64,000 bases of DNA from Styela clava (taxonomy: Eukaryota > Chordata > Ascidiacea > Stolidobranchia > Styelidae). Below, one piece after another: positions 26,945-41,282 of this stretch. Below the pieces are notes generated by a model. It was not told the DNA's origin and made no database searches. It was given only the letters and a program-made list of their open reading frames with translations. The stretch is taken from NCBI RefSeq assembly GCF_964204865.1, contig NC_135255.1, positions 14,599,135 to 14,663,134 on the forward strand. The letters are read 5' to 3'. Made by a program: the position numbers and the translations under genes. Each line of letters opens with the position of its first letter. Within the stretch, counting starts at the first letter, position 1.

Positions 26945-28023
26945 CAGGGATGGCGAACCACTGACCCGCGGATCACAAAGTGACCCACTGCGTTTCTTCG
27001 GTGACCCGCCAAGGCGCGAATGAATTAAAAACATACTACCATATAAGTGGTAAACTTGATAAAACCGGCTCTAACTAAATTTAATAATAAGTAAACTGGT
27101 ATACGCTCAAATGCAAATTTCCTGAGCGGTAGGGTATTTTCAAAACTCCCAATCTTGGACGCGCGTGTTCACCCCTGTATACCGTTATGCACCTATTGGC
27201 TGTGACATCGTTTATGACGAAACAATACAATCGATCTGTTCTTTTTTCACAACGTCTTGTTACAGCATTCCCATTCGGAAAAACATGAACCTAAATGCAC
27301 TGCAGATTGTTATTGGGGGTTTGCGAGAACTAAATGCTATTTTGCATTTATTAGTTTCCCGCCTGCAATGCCGTTGAGAAAACAAAATCTTTTAGACTTA
27401 AAAAATAAAGATCTAGAAATCTGAAATAACAATGGGGCAGTGTGAAAGTGTCTAAATGTGGTTGAAAACCGATCGAAAGATATAACTCTATCAGAGTGGA
27501 ACAGGGGCGTAGCCAGAAATTTTTGAAGGGGGGGGGGGGTCTGAAATTTTTTTTTTGCCAAGTTGAATCGAAACAGCTAGCGGGTTCGATCGAATGATGG
27601 CATACACGTGTTTTTAGTAGTATTGAGGGTCTAAAAAGCATTTCAAGCTATGGAAAATTGCTACCTATGATACAGAAAAATGATTTTATTTTTTTACATT
27701 TAAAAAAAAAAAAAGGGGGGGGGGGGTTCGACCCGCAAATCCACCTCCTGGCTACGCCACTGGAGTGGAATTCCCTCCAAACTCTTTAGCGGCATAGAAT
27801 AATCTGCCGCATCATCCTAAACGTTTTTGGTAATTCATATGCGTGTTTTTGTACATGAAACTACACAGCACCAACTGAAGTTTATAAGATTTGTAAGATA
27901 ATATGCAGCAGCAAGTTTCTCATAGATTCAAACCTTGATTAAATATCTGTGACCCACACTCTTTCGTTCCGCGATAAAAATATCATTTTTGACCCCTTCA
28001 TTGAAAAAGGTTCGCCATTCCTG
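26945..28023. mobile_element. hAT-type non-autonomous DNA transposon with 8-bp target duplication
   Basis: The termini are inverted: the left end reads CAGGGATGGCGAACC and the right end GGTTCGCCATTCCTG, which match at 14 of 15 positions when one is reversed. The flanks are tcatagag (26937-26944) and tcatagaa (28024-28031), an 8-bp target duplication with one mismatch, as expected for the hAT superfamily. There is no transposase frame inside, so the copy is non-autonomous. A second element sits inside it at 27502-27762. Without that insert the element would be about 810 bp. Confidence 0.82.
27502..27762. mobile_element. Nested 261-bp MITE with perfect 8-bp target duplication
   Basis: The left end CAGGGGCGTAGCCAG and right end CTGGCTACGCCACTG are inverted copies with one mismatch. 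Both flanks read gagtggaa (27494-27501 and 27763-27770), a perfect 8-bp duplication. Inside there are a run of G near 27529-27539 and an A-run followed by a G-run near 27702-27726. It has no coding capacity. The 8-bp duplication and CAGGGG terminus suggest the hAT superfamily. It inserted into the older hAT element, so it is the younger of the two. Confidence 0.85.
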
Positions 28024-31000
28024 TCATAGAAGGAGAATTGCCCAAGACTTTCGTGGAATACGATGGCGTGGGAAGAAACAGCGAAGGTTGGAATGAATGC
28101 AAAATGGCGATGTCCCGAGGAAGCCATATATCTAGGAATATTCTCACAAAATCATAAAAAATTGTAAGATTATTAAAAACGGCTTAAAATCTTTCAATTC
28201 AATTCGCCTTAGGCCAAATATACATGGAATGTACGAGTAAAATTTGCTAAAAGTTGGACGGACATATAAGTTTATATATATGAAAGATAGATGCAAATAA
28301 TATAATTGCCTTTTAAAGTTAAATATGGGTATTTGTTTGCCATAGTTCGTTTGCCTAGTTAGGTCTATGCTGGGTGGCTGATCACTAAATTTGACCTGGT
28401 GAACTTTGACCCTAGACTCGTGGAGGACAAGTGTCGATTGAATGTCAACTTCGAGTTATTAAATATATATGAATAACTACAGAAGATAAATTTTCATTAG
28501 GCATGTGTTAAGGTCAATAGTGCCCAATATCCTCACCGTGGTGTCAAATGTCAACTGGCTGGACGTTGACAGACAATATTTCGAAACACATATTTAACTA
28601 ACTCAAGCTAGAAATCTGAACATCTCTTCAAACATCGCAAAGTGCTTTCCAAACAAATATTTTAAAAGACAAATTTACTGGGTTAAAAATGTCAATCACC
28701 AAGCGACAATAAGTGTTGTTTTTTGCCTATTTATATCGAAGTGTGAAAAGAAAAAAGAAATTTTGCAAGTACAACTCCGAAAAATTTGAGTTAACACAAT
28801 CATGCATTAGAAATCGATATGAGAGAAAGAGATGAAATGTTGCGCTACCTATGTGCACTACTCCTTATATTTCTACTAGAATTCGCGATCCCAAGTAGCA
28901 AGAATATATTTTATTTTGTCGGTTTTTTAACAAACGTTATTGGAAACGAAATGGACCTATGGATCGTTTTGTCATTCTGTACGTTGTATTTTGTATGGTG
29001 ACGTCAATAAATTTTCCTTGTAGCGGTTCCACGTCCGCATGTCAGGGGATCTCGGGCTCAGCGAAAGTTATCTTGGGGTACAGTGAACTACGTTACGGGA
29101 GCTGCAAATATTTGATAAAACAGTTGTGACTCGGATCATTTGATATTTCAAATTTCGTATAGACTAGGTGTGTGAATCTTCATCGTCCCAGCTATGATAT
29201 TGGGGGGGAATTGTGGGCAAAAATTTCGTTTCGGCTTTTGTGTCCATATATTTGGGCGTTGCTCGCTTGTTTCGTGATGCTCTACGAAGTATGTAACCGG
29301 TACGTTTTCAAGTGAGCCTACTTTATTTGCACCTACAGACATTTCCTCCAACTAGCATTTATACTCCTGAATTATCAGTGTTTCAGACAAAACTTCAGTC
29401 ATGGTCGACCTGGTATTAATTAAACGAAAATCCGTTCTCTGAACGAAGTTTCGACTACTCGCAAAGATGTCGATCAGGTCTGACGTCACAATAATGTCAC
29501 GTGGTGGTAAAACCGACGTTTCTCAGAGCAACTATTTCTTCGTTTAGTTACGTAACAATGACCAATCAGCAATAAGTTAACAAGGACGTAACAATTGTTA
29601 TTCATGCAGTCGCTCGGACATATTTCCAAGCACTGCCTCGTTTCTTCGCGACTTCGGGTGTTATTTGTCCGTTTTCCTATGTGTTTTTCGAAAATAGTCG
29701 TAAATCTTAGTTGTCATTATACCTTCGGAGGACCTAGTTTAGTTGCACCAATCAAATTTCGTGAACGATGCAATAAAAAAAGGCCAAAATTAGCGGTCAG
29801 TACCTGTAAGCGGCGTGTGGATTTGTGGTTCTAATAAAACTGACAGTTTTGAACATGCGAGTTTGTAAGCGCGAACTTTCGAAAACGAGGCGGCAAATTT
29901 TTTTGCAATTGTGAAGTGTAGAAGGCATTTTTCAAGCGTCGGGGAAACGTCCTTATTCGAAGATACATTAAAACCGCGAGTGAAATAACCCGCTTGATAT
30001 GGCTCAGAGGAATTGGAAAATAAATTTGAGGAAATGGCCTCCTGGCGGCTTCAACCTGCTATCTTCACGTACACACTGCTCCACTGGTTTGAGAAAAATT
30101 TTTCCATAGTGCAGAGATCGTATTTTTGAGGTTTTAGGAGACCTTCCCCGGACCTCCTGAAGTATGCGCATCAAGATGGCGCACAACCTTAACTCAGGTT
30201 GAGCATCAGGTTGGGTTCTGGTTATGCGACATCAGCCACAATGAACACAGAGCAAGTCGGCCTTAAATCGGTTGCGGTTAAACAACAACATATTCCTCAA
30301 CATATATTCTTAAACAAAAAGCCACAAATATGGCGGCACACCCTCTAATTAACCCAGTTTGTTTACTGAGAATTTGGGTACAAATTATTTCATTCAGAAT
30401 TCACGCTTTAGTAGTATTGAGTGAATCACTATTTCTGTGTAAATACAGTATTGGGTATTTGTAATTAGTTCACATTGAATATTGTTGAATCCATAGATAT
30501 TAAAATTAGGAGTACGAAGTGGTAGACTGAATTCATTCTTGTGAGCAAAAAATTCACAAGCAAAAACTCACGTAACAGACAAACTTCAACCAATGAAAAC
30601 TGAGCCAGCATCTACCCTGATGATCATTATTATGGCTTCTATAGAATAACAGCACCGCTAAAATACTTAACAGTTTGGAATTTAAATTTCTCCAAGCAAT
30701 ACAGGTTATGGCACAAAATATATCTCAATTAGAAAGTAACATTAGTTGATCGAATGTCAACATAAAGGCACAAAATATGGAAGTAAATAATAAAATCCTT
30801 CTCTTAGTTCTACTAAAATGAAAAAAAAAAATGTCCATATACCTAATGCCATATTGCTCTTCAGAATATAAGTTTTCCATTGACATTGATAATACCGAGA
30901 ATCAGCATAACGTTGTCTTAGCTTCTAGGAAAAACACCAAATCACCAAAATACGAAACATCATAATTATCTTGAGCCCCAATTAGCTAGCTCAGCTCATA

Positions 31001-32185
31001 TTAAAATGGATATTGGCTATATATAAAGTGATTCAACATTATATATCATTGAATCAGCAAAAGTATTAGCATGAAAAACAGAAAACTTAACAATATTAGA
31101 GTATCCAGAAATAGTACAAGCAAGCAGGGATTTCTAAGAGAGCTGGGCTCTTTGAACTCTGGGTCCCGACCATCCCTGGGTCGCTCAATCGATAAAAAAC
31201 ATCATGCCGAAAGATGCATTTCAAAAATTTAGATCAATATATTAATATTTTTCAATTGATCCTCCAATTAGAATTAATGAATTCTCGAATAAAATTCTCA
31301 GATATATATTTGGAAATATGTACAATTTGACTAGATGCAAATTTGCAAAATTTAAACATTTTAGTCCAATCCTTCGCAAAAGAATTGTCGCGCATCAAAT
31401 TTGATAAGAAAAACGCTCATAGACTCCATAATATCAAATCAATATTCATAAGGAAAGTTTTATTGGCTAGACTAGAATTGAAGCACAAAAACCTACATTC
31501 CCATTTACTCGACAACGATAAACAAAAATCAAAAATAGCCAATCCAAAAAAAACATTGCCAAAGAATTTTATATATCCACAATAAAGTCATCTTCGAGTG
31601 AACACCCAAATTACTCAAAACAAAACAAAAAAAACTTTGGCCTCCGTTTATATTCATTAGGTAAGTAATTCGAGACTTGTCGAAGCGTAGTAATTGCCTA
31701 AATAGTGAGCAACACCGAAAAAACACCCAACTAACAATTCTATTTACATTTATAAAACTGATGATTATTTCAATATGACAGATGGGAAACAATGTCCACC
31801 ATGAAATAACACATCAGTGTATAGGGGTAAAGTATATTTTTAAATATTCAAATTTCAGAAATCCTCATCTTGGATGTTATTACACAGGTAGGAGTATGAT
31901 TCAACAAATTCCTACACTGTGAATCTATAAAAAAGTGCAATTCTGCTGTTTATAGCCAATTACAATGCTGAAAATTTTCATAAAATAGTTTTCCAAGAAT
32001 GAGCTAATTTCAAATTTAATTCATTTTACACAATGATGATAACGGCTTCTTATTACTAAATGCTAAAATGACAGTTATAGCCCAGGAAAAAACATTGCAA
32101 AAATACCAAATTTTTTTATGGTGGGCAAGTTAACGCATCCAATAATTTCAACGTTCGACAATCGACAATAATCCTGATAATATTT

Positions 32186-35100
32186 TCAACTTCTTTTCAG
32201 TTTTCCATTGCTAACTTTGTTGTCTTCTTCTGATTCGATACTCTTCTTTTCTGTAATAATGAAATAGGTTAGAATTCAATTTCATAATATTAAAATATGG
32301 TATATCGAATTATTTAGTATATTACGGAGAACGACATCAACTTGTAGTCCAGCCGTAGAGGGAAACAACTTATAAGTTTAACTCTTCAAGTTGAATAGAC
32401 AATAAAAGCAAAAACAGCAAAGACCGTAAATGACTTATACGAAATAGCAAATAATAATTGTACAAGTTTACCAATTTTGTTTGGTATTTTAATGATCTAT
32501 TGAAAAAAGATATCCCACTGAAAAAATTTCGCATCCTTACTTAATCAATGACAGAAAAATAATATATTGTCGGCCTCGATGCAAAACTTCAAAAGCAAAA
32601 AAAAAAACACCATAAATATCATACTTTCACTCACGCTTACTCTTTCCTCCCTTTGCTTTAGCAGGAGTTGACTTCTTTTTCAATGCTTGCGCTGCTTGTT
32701 TCTGGTCCCTTTGCCTACGGAATCGTAGTTGAATAAATCTCCACATCAACCACAGTTGCAAAAGACACATTGCTGCCATGGCTGAAGTTCTGAAACAAAT
32801 GTTGTTGATTAGTTTTAACTAGCGGTCGTTCCTAGCCTTTTTCATTAAATTTCTCCTATTTCGGACCTCTTTATTTCTCCTCAATATGCATAAAGCTGAT
32901 TTATTTGTTCAATCTTTCAAAGATCCTTAGCCAGTGTTATGAATGAGTTGCATTCCCGCTTTTGTACAGATTAAGTAGTTTATGTGTGCATAGATAAGCA
33001 TTATAGTATCAAAAATAACAAATATTAGTAGTTCACTACAGCAACTACTAGTTGTACTACAGCAAATACTAAGAAAATTAGTCCTACAGAAAGACAAAAT
33101 TACTCCTTGATTGAGAAATAAAAAGTTAAACAAAAACACAATTGTATGCCTGTTTTCGTAGAAATAGTGAAACCGTCCCACTTAATAATGCTATATTTAT
33201 ACTATAAGTATAGTCATTTAAAAGAAATTTAGATTAAACAGACATCACGAAAAAGTAAAACACAAATGAAATTGAAGAGTAAAACTATTTATTAAACAAA
33301 ACCATCTTCAATGAATTATGTATGACATATTTCCAGTTTTGGTTAAAAGATCATTAATCAATTTGAAAATATAATATATTGAAAACTAAATGTACCTGAT
33401 GAGACCGCTGTTGAAATTTCCAGATGCCGGATCAAAACCTTTCTCCGCTAAGTTGCCGAACCCAAACCAGAATACAAGAACAGTGAGTGAGAGGATTAGG
33501 AAACGAACAACTGGATACAGGAAAGTCCATACACGAAATCTAAATGAAAATGAAGCATTCAACAGCATGTCTACGTGTTGGAGTGAGTATAATGCACTAT
33601 AGAAAAATTCTTGGATTCGAAAATTTACCCATACACTGACATCCTTTTTATTTCCGTAATAATCAATCAACAATAAGTGAACAGTACTGTAACAATTGAA
33701 ACTTAAGCACAGACGACACCTTTTTACTTTAATACAAATTTTGAGGCGCACTTTTAAATATAGACTCAATTTAGTAGTTTGTGGAGCGTTATTTATTAGT
33801 TTATAGCATGTTTCCAAAATCGAGTTAAATTTCGGTCATTTAAAATGATCAATAATCAAAATGTCAAATAAATCCTCCCTGATATTACAAATTGTTAACA
33901 AACGAACACAACATTATCCTGGTTTTTATGAAAATTAGTATGACAGATAACAGAATAAAAAATGCAGCGAGTTGAAACTGGTGAATTTTACTATAAAAGT
34001 GTCAAATATCATCATAATAAACAATTTTACAGACTTAAACACAAAATGGTTCAGAAATTAATTTTATTTAGGTATTAGATTGAATTAAAGGTATCAGATT
34101 AAAAATTGTGGAATTTTACCCGATTTGAGCATTTTCATCCTTCTCCGCAAAGTAAAGCATCCTTGAAACATGGAAAAGACATTCCATTGGATAGTGTAGA
34201 GCCAGTGTGACGATGCACAATTTCCAAAAACTAAATGAATGATGTAAAAAATAATGATAAATTTTAACAATGAGATATCCTACAAAAAATTGATCAATGG
34301 AATGTGAAAATTTGGAAAAACTTTTGGTGTGGAGAAGGGCACTATTAAGAAAAATATTCGAATATATTAATGCAGAGCATAATATTCATATTAGTGAACT
34401 ATTTGGTTTTAATCAACATTCCAACTTTCTTAAAAGTTATTCAGGGACTCATTCAATTCAAAAACTGGATATCTACTTTGTATCCTAGAATCCTGTCTAC
34501 CCCAATAAATCAAATTCTGAATAATGTAAAGGTATTAATTCTGAGATTATATTCTAGTTAGCATAAGAAATGCAGGGTTTTGCTTTTTACAAGTGGAAAA
34601 ATAACTGACGAAGTTCCACATTTCAATAATACTGCTAACGAATAGAAAATATTTTTTACTTGGTGAAATATGCCGCAAAAATGAAGAAGAAATAAAGACA
34701 ATAGTATTGGATACGAGTAGAAATTTCTTCTTTTCGAACTTTTTGCAGATACAGTTCAGGAAACATATGCAGCCAGTAAGCAAGCTAAAAATACGTAGAT
34801 TTTTATTATCAGAAAGAAAAGTGAATAAAATATTGACCGGGGTTCTGCGGCACCCTAAGGTTTCGCCAGTACAGTAGAGTTTCCCAAGTTTACTTTCAAA
34901 TCCGAAGTTCTATAATAATATGATTAGTTTTAGATATAATCAAATATATGTTAAGTTTGCCACATTATTGAACTTGCTACATTTCAAATATCATTTTATT
35001 TTGCCAGCATAATGTTTGCTTTTATATATATTCATAGCTAGTTAAGTTTGCCACAATATTGAACTTGCTACACTTCAAATATCATATTGTTTTGACAGCA

Positions 35101-38100
35101 TAAGGTTTGCTTCTATATATATTCATAGCTAATACAATTAAGAAAATAAAACTATTGTACAGTGTTATTCAACCCTCTAGATCTAGAATGTTTCACTCGG
35201 GTTCCACTTTCCCAAAAAAGTTGAAAACCACTGAAGAATTACACGAAGAATCAGTTTAAACAGATTTATAATAAATATAATTTAGTCGGATGAACTATGG
35301 TTTGATGTTAAATAAACAGTAGCAACACATCCTTAACAGGAAGTTAAAGATGCTTCAATATTCTATAAATACATTATGCAATCTGTTACTGAAATTAAAA
35401 ACGACGATTTTATTGGCATTAGATTACAAATAATGATCGACAGCAACCAGGATAATTCATATAGTGGATTATGTAGTGAATTAATAAAACAAGCCCATAT
35501 AAAATTCAAAACATTGTTCATAACCTAAATCACTCAATCACGCATGTTTTACAAAGAATTTCAACTTCTAAATTTATTATTATTGTATGATAGGGTATAT
35601 AGATTATAACTAGACATAAAGAAGATATCGACTTGACGTTAAAATTCATTCATATCTGATCTTAGATTACAGTGGCCTAATTCAATGTGATGAACGTTTT
35701 ATGAACTCAGTTTCACTTTGAAAAACTAACAATCAGTAAAAAAATATTATCATGAGTATGACAGATTTATTTTCATGACAACCATTTGTATGTTATATAT
35801 ATCATTCTGCCACATGTATTCAATTAAAACCATTTGAGAGCTCAGTGTTGCAAATTTTTGTTGGTTAGCGTTGAATATACGATTAAAAAAATTGAGTTTA
35901 AAAATAGCTAGAATCGAGAATATTTAAATAAACTAATTATACATGGCAACAGATTTCTAGGGATCAAACTAAAATGAAAATAAATCGCAAGATAGAATTC
36001 CTCAACATTGAACAATGCGATAAGGCTTGAATAAAATGTAAGAATAAACATACCTGGATGAGCATAAACAACTTGTTCTCCCAGCGCAAAACAGTATGGG
36101 GATATTCTTCCCATAGAGCGGAGACATTTGGAAGCAATTTTGACTGCAGGAAAGATAATATAAAGATGTTTATTACAGAATTTTGGACTGAAATGTCTAC
36201 TAATAATACCATGCTTATTTCATTATATATCAGTAATGATATGTTGGATAGATACTAATTTGGAAATATAAAATACATAATTTTGATAAGATGGGTTTTT
36301 AAAAGTTTAGTAATAGTTGATGGCTGTATTACTGTATGCTCTCTATTAGAAGATATTTTTTTCATCATGACATTTCATTCTATTGTTTCTACAACATTAT
36401 TTATGCTTTTAATAGTTGCTTGAATAATGCTTTTTAACATTTATTTCAATAACCCTATAATACAACTTGTGATAAAACTTGATACTTTGTTCAATTACCT
36501 GATGCACACAATATCCTGCCCAAATAGCAGAGACAGCAGACCACATGGACAGTTGCCCGGATTCATTAAATTTGCTGGTTTTAGTTTTGGAAAGATGAAG
36601 CTTCCTTGACATTTTCTGAAAAAAAAAAAAAAAAAAATAGTACGAAAATATTTCAAATAGGCCTACAGTGTATAGTTGGATGTATAAAGTAATTTCACAT
36701 TTAAATGTCATTGCGAAGAACAGGAACTTATTCAGCATCATTTAAGTCTATTGACATTTGTATAATTATAATTTATACCAACCATTATAAAAGACTTTAA
36801 CTTTTCAATTTGCCATTTAAATTTTAAACCACTCAAAAGCTATCAAAAATAACAACATATATTCGTACCAGGGTGGTCAAAACCAAATATTTCACTATTC
36901 TGAATACCATCATGAAAATGTATTTTTGAATATTGAATTTAGAATGCATTCTAAAACGAGGGCAAGATCATGCAAAAAATAACTTAAATCACTGAACCTT
37001 CATGTTGATCACATCTAAAACGACATAAATCTAAAGGTTTATTGTTTTCTCTGTGTTGTTTTTTTATCAGTTGAGATATGGTGGGTTTTCGTCTAGCAGC
37101 TCAAAATCTCTAATTTTCAAATATACGGTAAGTATCCTACATTATATAAAAAGTTTAAAAAATTTTTCATAACGAGTATAATGGAATTCAATTGTATCCA
37201 AATCGTTTTGGACGCCCCTGAATTTTGCAAACTTCATGATTTGGTAATATAGTTTTATTTTAATATAATGATATCGCAGCATGAGGAAATCGATATTTAT
37301 TGCAATAAGGGTTAGAACAATATCCGTCTAAAAAGTTGTATTGATTTTATACAATACTGGTAGTCTGGTACTCACATCAATTATATACTCTTGAATAACT
37401 GCATGAACAACAATGACAATCAACATTTGAAAAATCACTGTGAAAGCATCAAACCAACCTCTGTTGAAATCAACTGGAAATTTCTCTGCGCAATAAAAAG
37501 GGTTGAATGTTTAAAATTTATATCAGGGCGCTTGAGAATATAATTATTCAACTTCACAGATGATGAGGATATTTGATAACCACTAAATTATATAAATTTC
37601 ACATAAATGACAATAGCTACATACAAATAACACTAAAAAAAATACATAAGTGTACAAAATACACAGTGTGTACATATGGATCCTAGTGAAATTACTGTTA
37701 TTGGAGTGCAAAAAACTCAATTTGTCATCCAAAATTTGCTTTTCAGTCATTAAAGAGTTGCATTCTATTTCTCTGTAGACGGCATCGCATAGGCTTCTGA
37801 TACTGGACTTCTTATAGATATATTTGAGCATTGGTGAATTCAGATTGATTTTGAGAAAATACAAAAGTTACGTATGTAATAATAAAATTACCAATAACTT
37901 CATCATCTTCTTCATTTACTTCTTCATCTTGTTTAAGACCATATTGCAGGAAAACAAACAATCTACTGATCTTTGCAGTGGCCTGAAAATAAAACAGAAT
38001 ACATGTTAAAATTGTAACACTATGTCTTATATATAAAACATCAATCAATTGAAAGAATAAATTACTCCAATCGAGCACCAAATTGATATATCAAGTATAG

Positions 38101-38440
38101 TCGAGAAAGGGCATTGTAATTAAAAATAGGTCTAAATAGCAAACAATCAAAAAAGACAAAAATATACCAATTTTTTAGTTGAAATGTTTCGCAATGTTAC
38201 AAATATTGTTTGTTTTGGCTGCCCAACCTAACAAAATAAGTTGTGAGAGTGTAATGTGAGAGATTTGTGAACTACACATTACAACGATTTCAATGTAGTA
38301 GAAAATAAAGAATGTACCTCAAATAGAAGTCCTAAAATGATGACGATTGCAGTACATGATACAATATCTGCATGATTTTGTATAACAAACTCATGACTCA
38401 TTATTGGCGGACTTTTGCTCTTCTTTCTTGGCATTCCCAT
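32186..38440 (-). CDS. TRAM1: Translocating chain-associated membrane protein 1 (TRAM1)
   Basis: Ten exons on the minus strand: 38318-38440, 37892-37982, 37376-37485, 36499-36615, 36054-36143, 34660-34784, 34120-34230, 33396-33539, 32635-32789 and 32186-32250. All junctions are GT-AG with matching phases, giving 376 residues; human TRAM1 has 374. TRAM1 is an ER multi-spanning protein at the Sec61 translocon that contacts nascent chains as they enter the membrane. Family hallmarks seen: the N-terminal [25 protein letters not shown] at the end of exon 3; the [16 protein letters not shown] loop in exon 4, which opens the TLC-type domain; [13 protein letters not shown] in exon 6; [16 protein letters not shown] in exon 7; and FDPASGNFN in exon 8. 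The C-terminal tail is highly charged (Lys/Glu-rich) as in the family and faces the cytosol. The acidic loop in exon 2 (about [10 protein letters not shown]) is shorter than the human lumenal loop. Intron 5 (34785-36053) carries a hAT-like fragment. First-exon 5' UTR and promoter were not resolved. I cannot distinguish TRAM1 from TRAM2 ancestry formally; the N-terminus favours TRAM1. Confidence 0.93.
34835..35233. mobile_element. hAT-like MITE fragment in a TRAM1 intron
   Basis: The right end reads GTTGAAAACCACTG, which reversed is the CAGTGGTTTTCAAC terminus common in hAT elements. The left side carries GGGTTCTGCGGCACCC, a typical subterminal block. I could not find a clean 8-bp target duplication, so the left boundary is approximate. 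A 91-bp tandem duplication lies inside it. Confidence 0.45.
34950..35131. repeat. 91-bp tandem duplication, two copies
   Basis: Copies start at 34950 and 35041 with GTTAAGTTTGCCACA (first base boundary approximate) and end with ATTCATAGCTA. They differ by about ten substitutions. The repeat lies in intron 5 of TRAM1, inside the hAT-like fragment. Confidence 0.75.
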
Positions 38441-40694
38441 GGTGCTGTGTTATCTGATACTTTCTTAAGCTATTTAAGATTACCTTACAAAGTTTAACAG
38501 CAAATCCCTGAATCCTGCAAATTCAAAATTCAGAGACTGATCAGAAATAGTGACTAAAAACAGTCACAATGGTTCCTAATCAAGGTGGGAAGTTCTAAGT
38601 CTGGAGCATAGAACTGTAGAATTTCAATTTGAGATCATCCTGCGAATTCTTGGGTTCGTTAATTCAAGTTCATGTACAAATAATCAGGATAAACATCCAA
38701 AAATACCAAAGACATGAATTGTGTTGATACTTTTTCTTTCTATGCCTATAAAATTGAGAATTTTTGAATATTGTTAGCTTGAAATATTATTTCTGTATTT
38801 GGTTAATATAAACAAATTCAGCTAAACAAGCAACAATCTGTCAGTGTAGCCTTATACCAGAATACTGTAAAAACAATAACTGAATACTTGACTAACCCGA
38901 CACTTTCCGCTGTTCTGTTTGCTGGCCTGTGCACCAAACTGCAAACAACTAGGCCTACAGAACTAGGGAATCTGAGAATTTTACATCGCAAAAAGATACA
39001 AGTAGGTACCATACGGTTCCGAATACCGTCTGTTTTGAAGGAAGAAAACGTACGGTAAGTCTATAAATTATGTAATTAATTCTTCCCTTAATACCGTAAT
39101 TCGGCACGGTAACATAAAACGAATCGCAAATATAAAACAAGACTATATAGTGAGGGAGCACGCGCTACACGCTGTGTATGACGTCATATTGAAATTGTTG
39201 TAGCATATGTTTTAGATTGTTCATTATGACGTTGCACGACTCTTCCAACACGTCGACAATCGGCGCTGCTTGTTCACCGAAGCATGTCTACGGCTTGAGT
39301 GTGTGTTTTAGAAGTCGTCTTGAAAATTTTATTTCTAAAAATGTAATATAGGAGCCGTGTGTAACATTAAGTTATCATTTGGTCACTGGTTTGCATTTTT
39401 ATAATTTTGTTCAATTTTTACGGGCGGGTCACATATACTTTGCAATGGCGCTTCAGAAAATCATTTTTGCGAAGACCCGCACTAAGAAAAGTACTTAATT
39501 TTTTAGATACTATATCAGTTTATACCATTAGTTAAAATTTAATTACACGAAATATTCCAAATTAAAGATTTAAAAAAAAAATATGTTAGACGACAGTAAA
39601 CACATCAACTGAAACAAATTTATTTGACAAAGCAAAGGAACTCATTTGCAGTAGATTTTCGTGAATGAATATTGAAAAAAAAATTCACAACTTTCTCCAA
39701 AAGCAGGAGGCTACACAAATGCACTAGCGGGCAACATGCGGTCAATGAAGGTAGTTTGATCATCCCTGCCAAATCCCGTAGGATATAATTTTGTGCGAGA
39801 ACGTTGCTGGACCTGCATCATTGCAGTGCGACAAATTAACGACTGGTCGGCTACCGCTTCCTCCTGCATGTATCCAAGTCGATAAATTTTTTCCTAACGA
39901 TAATGGAAAATAAAACATCCTCATACCTTATCCTGCCTTTGAAAACGAAAAAGACTTATGTTATGCTACTGCGTGATATTCTGAGTGACCTTGATTCAGT
40001 AAACAGAGAAGAGTTTTCTTCGCGAAACGACTCTTTATCAATCGTTGTTCCGCATTATGACAGATACCGAAAACATATTTAAGGATTCCAGTGGAGCACA
40101 CGTTCATGCCTGCAAAACCTACGAACAAACCAGGCGATATAATTTATAGTGGAGAGAAATTCTTTTTAGCGCAGAGGTTCCCAAATTAGGGTACATGTAC
40201 CCCCAGATGTACATTTCTACATTTCTGGAGGTGGACTAAAAATATAACGTTTTGCTTTTTTGAAACACAACAGACAATTAAACGATTGTTTATCGTAACG
40301 CCCAGGGCTATAAATAATCGGTAGCTATTTTGAATATGCAAATCGCATGACGATGATTGTTGGGTTCAACCAGCAGAGACTATAGAGAAGGATTATCACT
40401 TAAATCGTGGTCCAAAAGGATGCGCCGCTTCTTGCCGCGCGCCGCGCAAATTAACAGAATGTTAAACATGATTCAAATATAATTGAATATTTTACAAATT
40501 GTATTTATTATTAATGTTTCGTTATTTTAAATGCTGTGTATATGAAGCACTAAATTCATTTTACCTTTATAGTTTTACGTAGTGTAGCTATAGAGATAAA
40601 TTACACTCAATTTTGTTATCGACAACTTTGCGCCTTTTTAAAGTTTGCAGACATGTATAGGCCTAAAAAAACACTAAAAACCGATGTCCTAGTG

Positions 40695-41282
40695 CATAGG
40701 TTCTCAAAGCTTGCAAAAATCCCACTGTCGGCGTTAAAATCTCAGTAAGTACAATTTACAATCGCGCAATCAATAACCGATGTGGGCGTATTTAAAATGC
40801 CTTGTTTATTGACTCAATTGTGTTCAATGTAATTTTTTGCGATAAAAGTTGATTGATATACTTAAATTTAGGTTGCGGATTCACCTCTTTATTAATTATT
40901 TTTCGTTTTCCACACTGAACTCACAATTCTTTACAACAAAAAAGTAATTATCGTCGTCCTCGTGGAACGATACATGCATAACAAAATTCAATCGCGCACG
41001 TTATTAGCGACTTTTTTCAGTCTTCCAAAAACATCAATTTATTAGTATGTTTGTCAAGTGTCAAATATACAGCCTTAGTATATATAATTGGACACGTTTA
41101 GTGGACATAACGATCGTTTTGTTGTTATGTTGTTCTTTGACACGTTTTGGACACGTCAGGAACATTAATCGGTAGTTAACAATGTGTTTTTGCTCGTATT
41201 TTTTAAATTTATTTGTGGGGCTCCGTGAATAATAGTCAACCTCTTCGCGTGCTCCCTAACACTAAAAGTTTGAGAACCCCTG
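40695..41282. mobile_element. 588-bp hAT-type element with perfect 8-bp target duplication
   Basis: Left terminus CATAGGTTCTCAAAGC; right terminus GTTTGAGAACCCCTG, an inverted match over GGTTCTCAAA. Both flanks read tcctagtg (40687-40694 and 41283-41290), an exact 8-bp duplication. There is no transposase frame. A piece of the GTCCA-type dispersed repeat (41089-41157, reversed) lies inside. Confidence 0.8.

Larger units (their letters stand above)
21264..32185. other. Gene-poor interval between the ASCL and TRAM1 genes
   Basis: The first few hundred bases are 3' UTR of the ASCL gene. I then find no exon with a recognisable domain up to the TRAM1 stop at 32186. The interval contains a hAT-type element with a second one inside it (26945-28031), a possible single hAT-like terminus near 24885 (CAGGGCTGGATTGACC) whose partner I cannot find, and a fragment of the GTCCA-type dispersed repeat near 28928-28985. 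Open frames of 60-97 codons here have no domain signals and no matching neighbours. Confidence 0.45.

Noticed and set aside
30004-30186. Minus-strand 60-codon frame with a charged, exon-like composition
   Set aside because: No flanking exons in compatible phase and no recognised domain.
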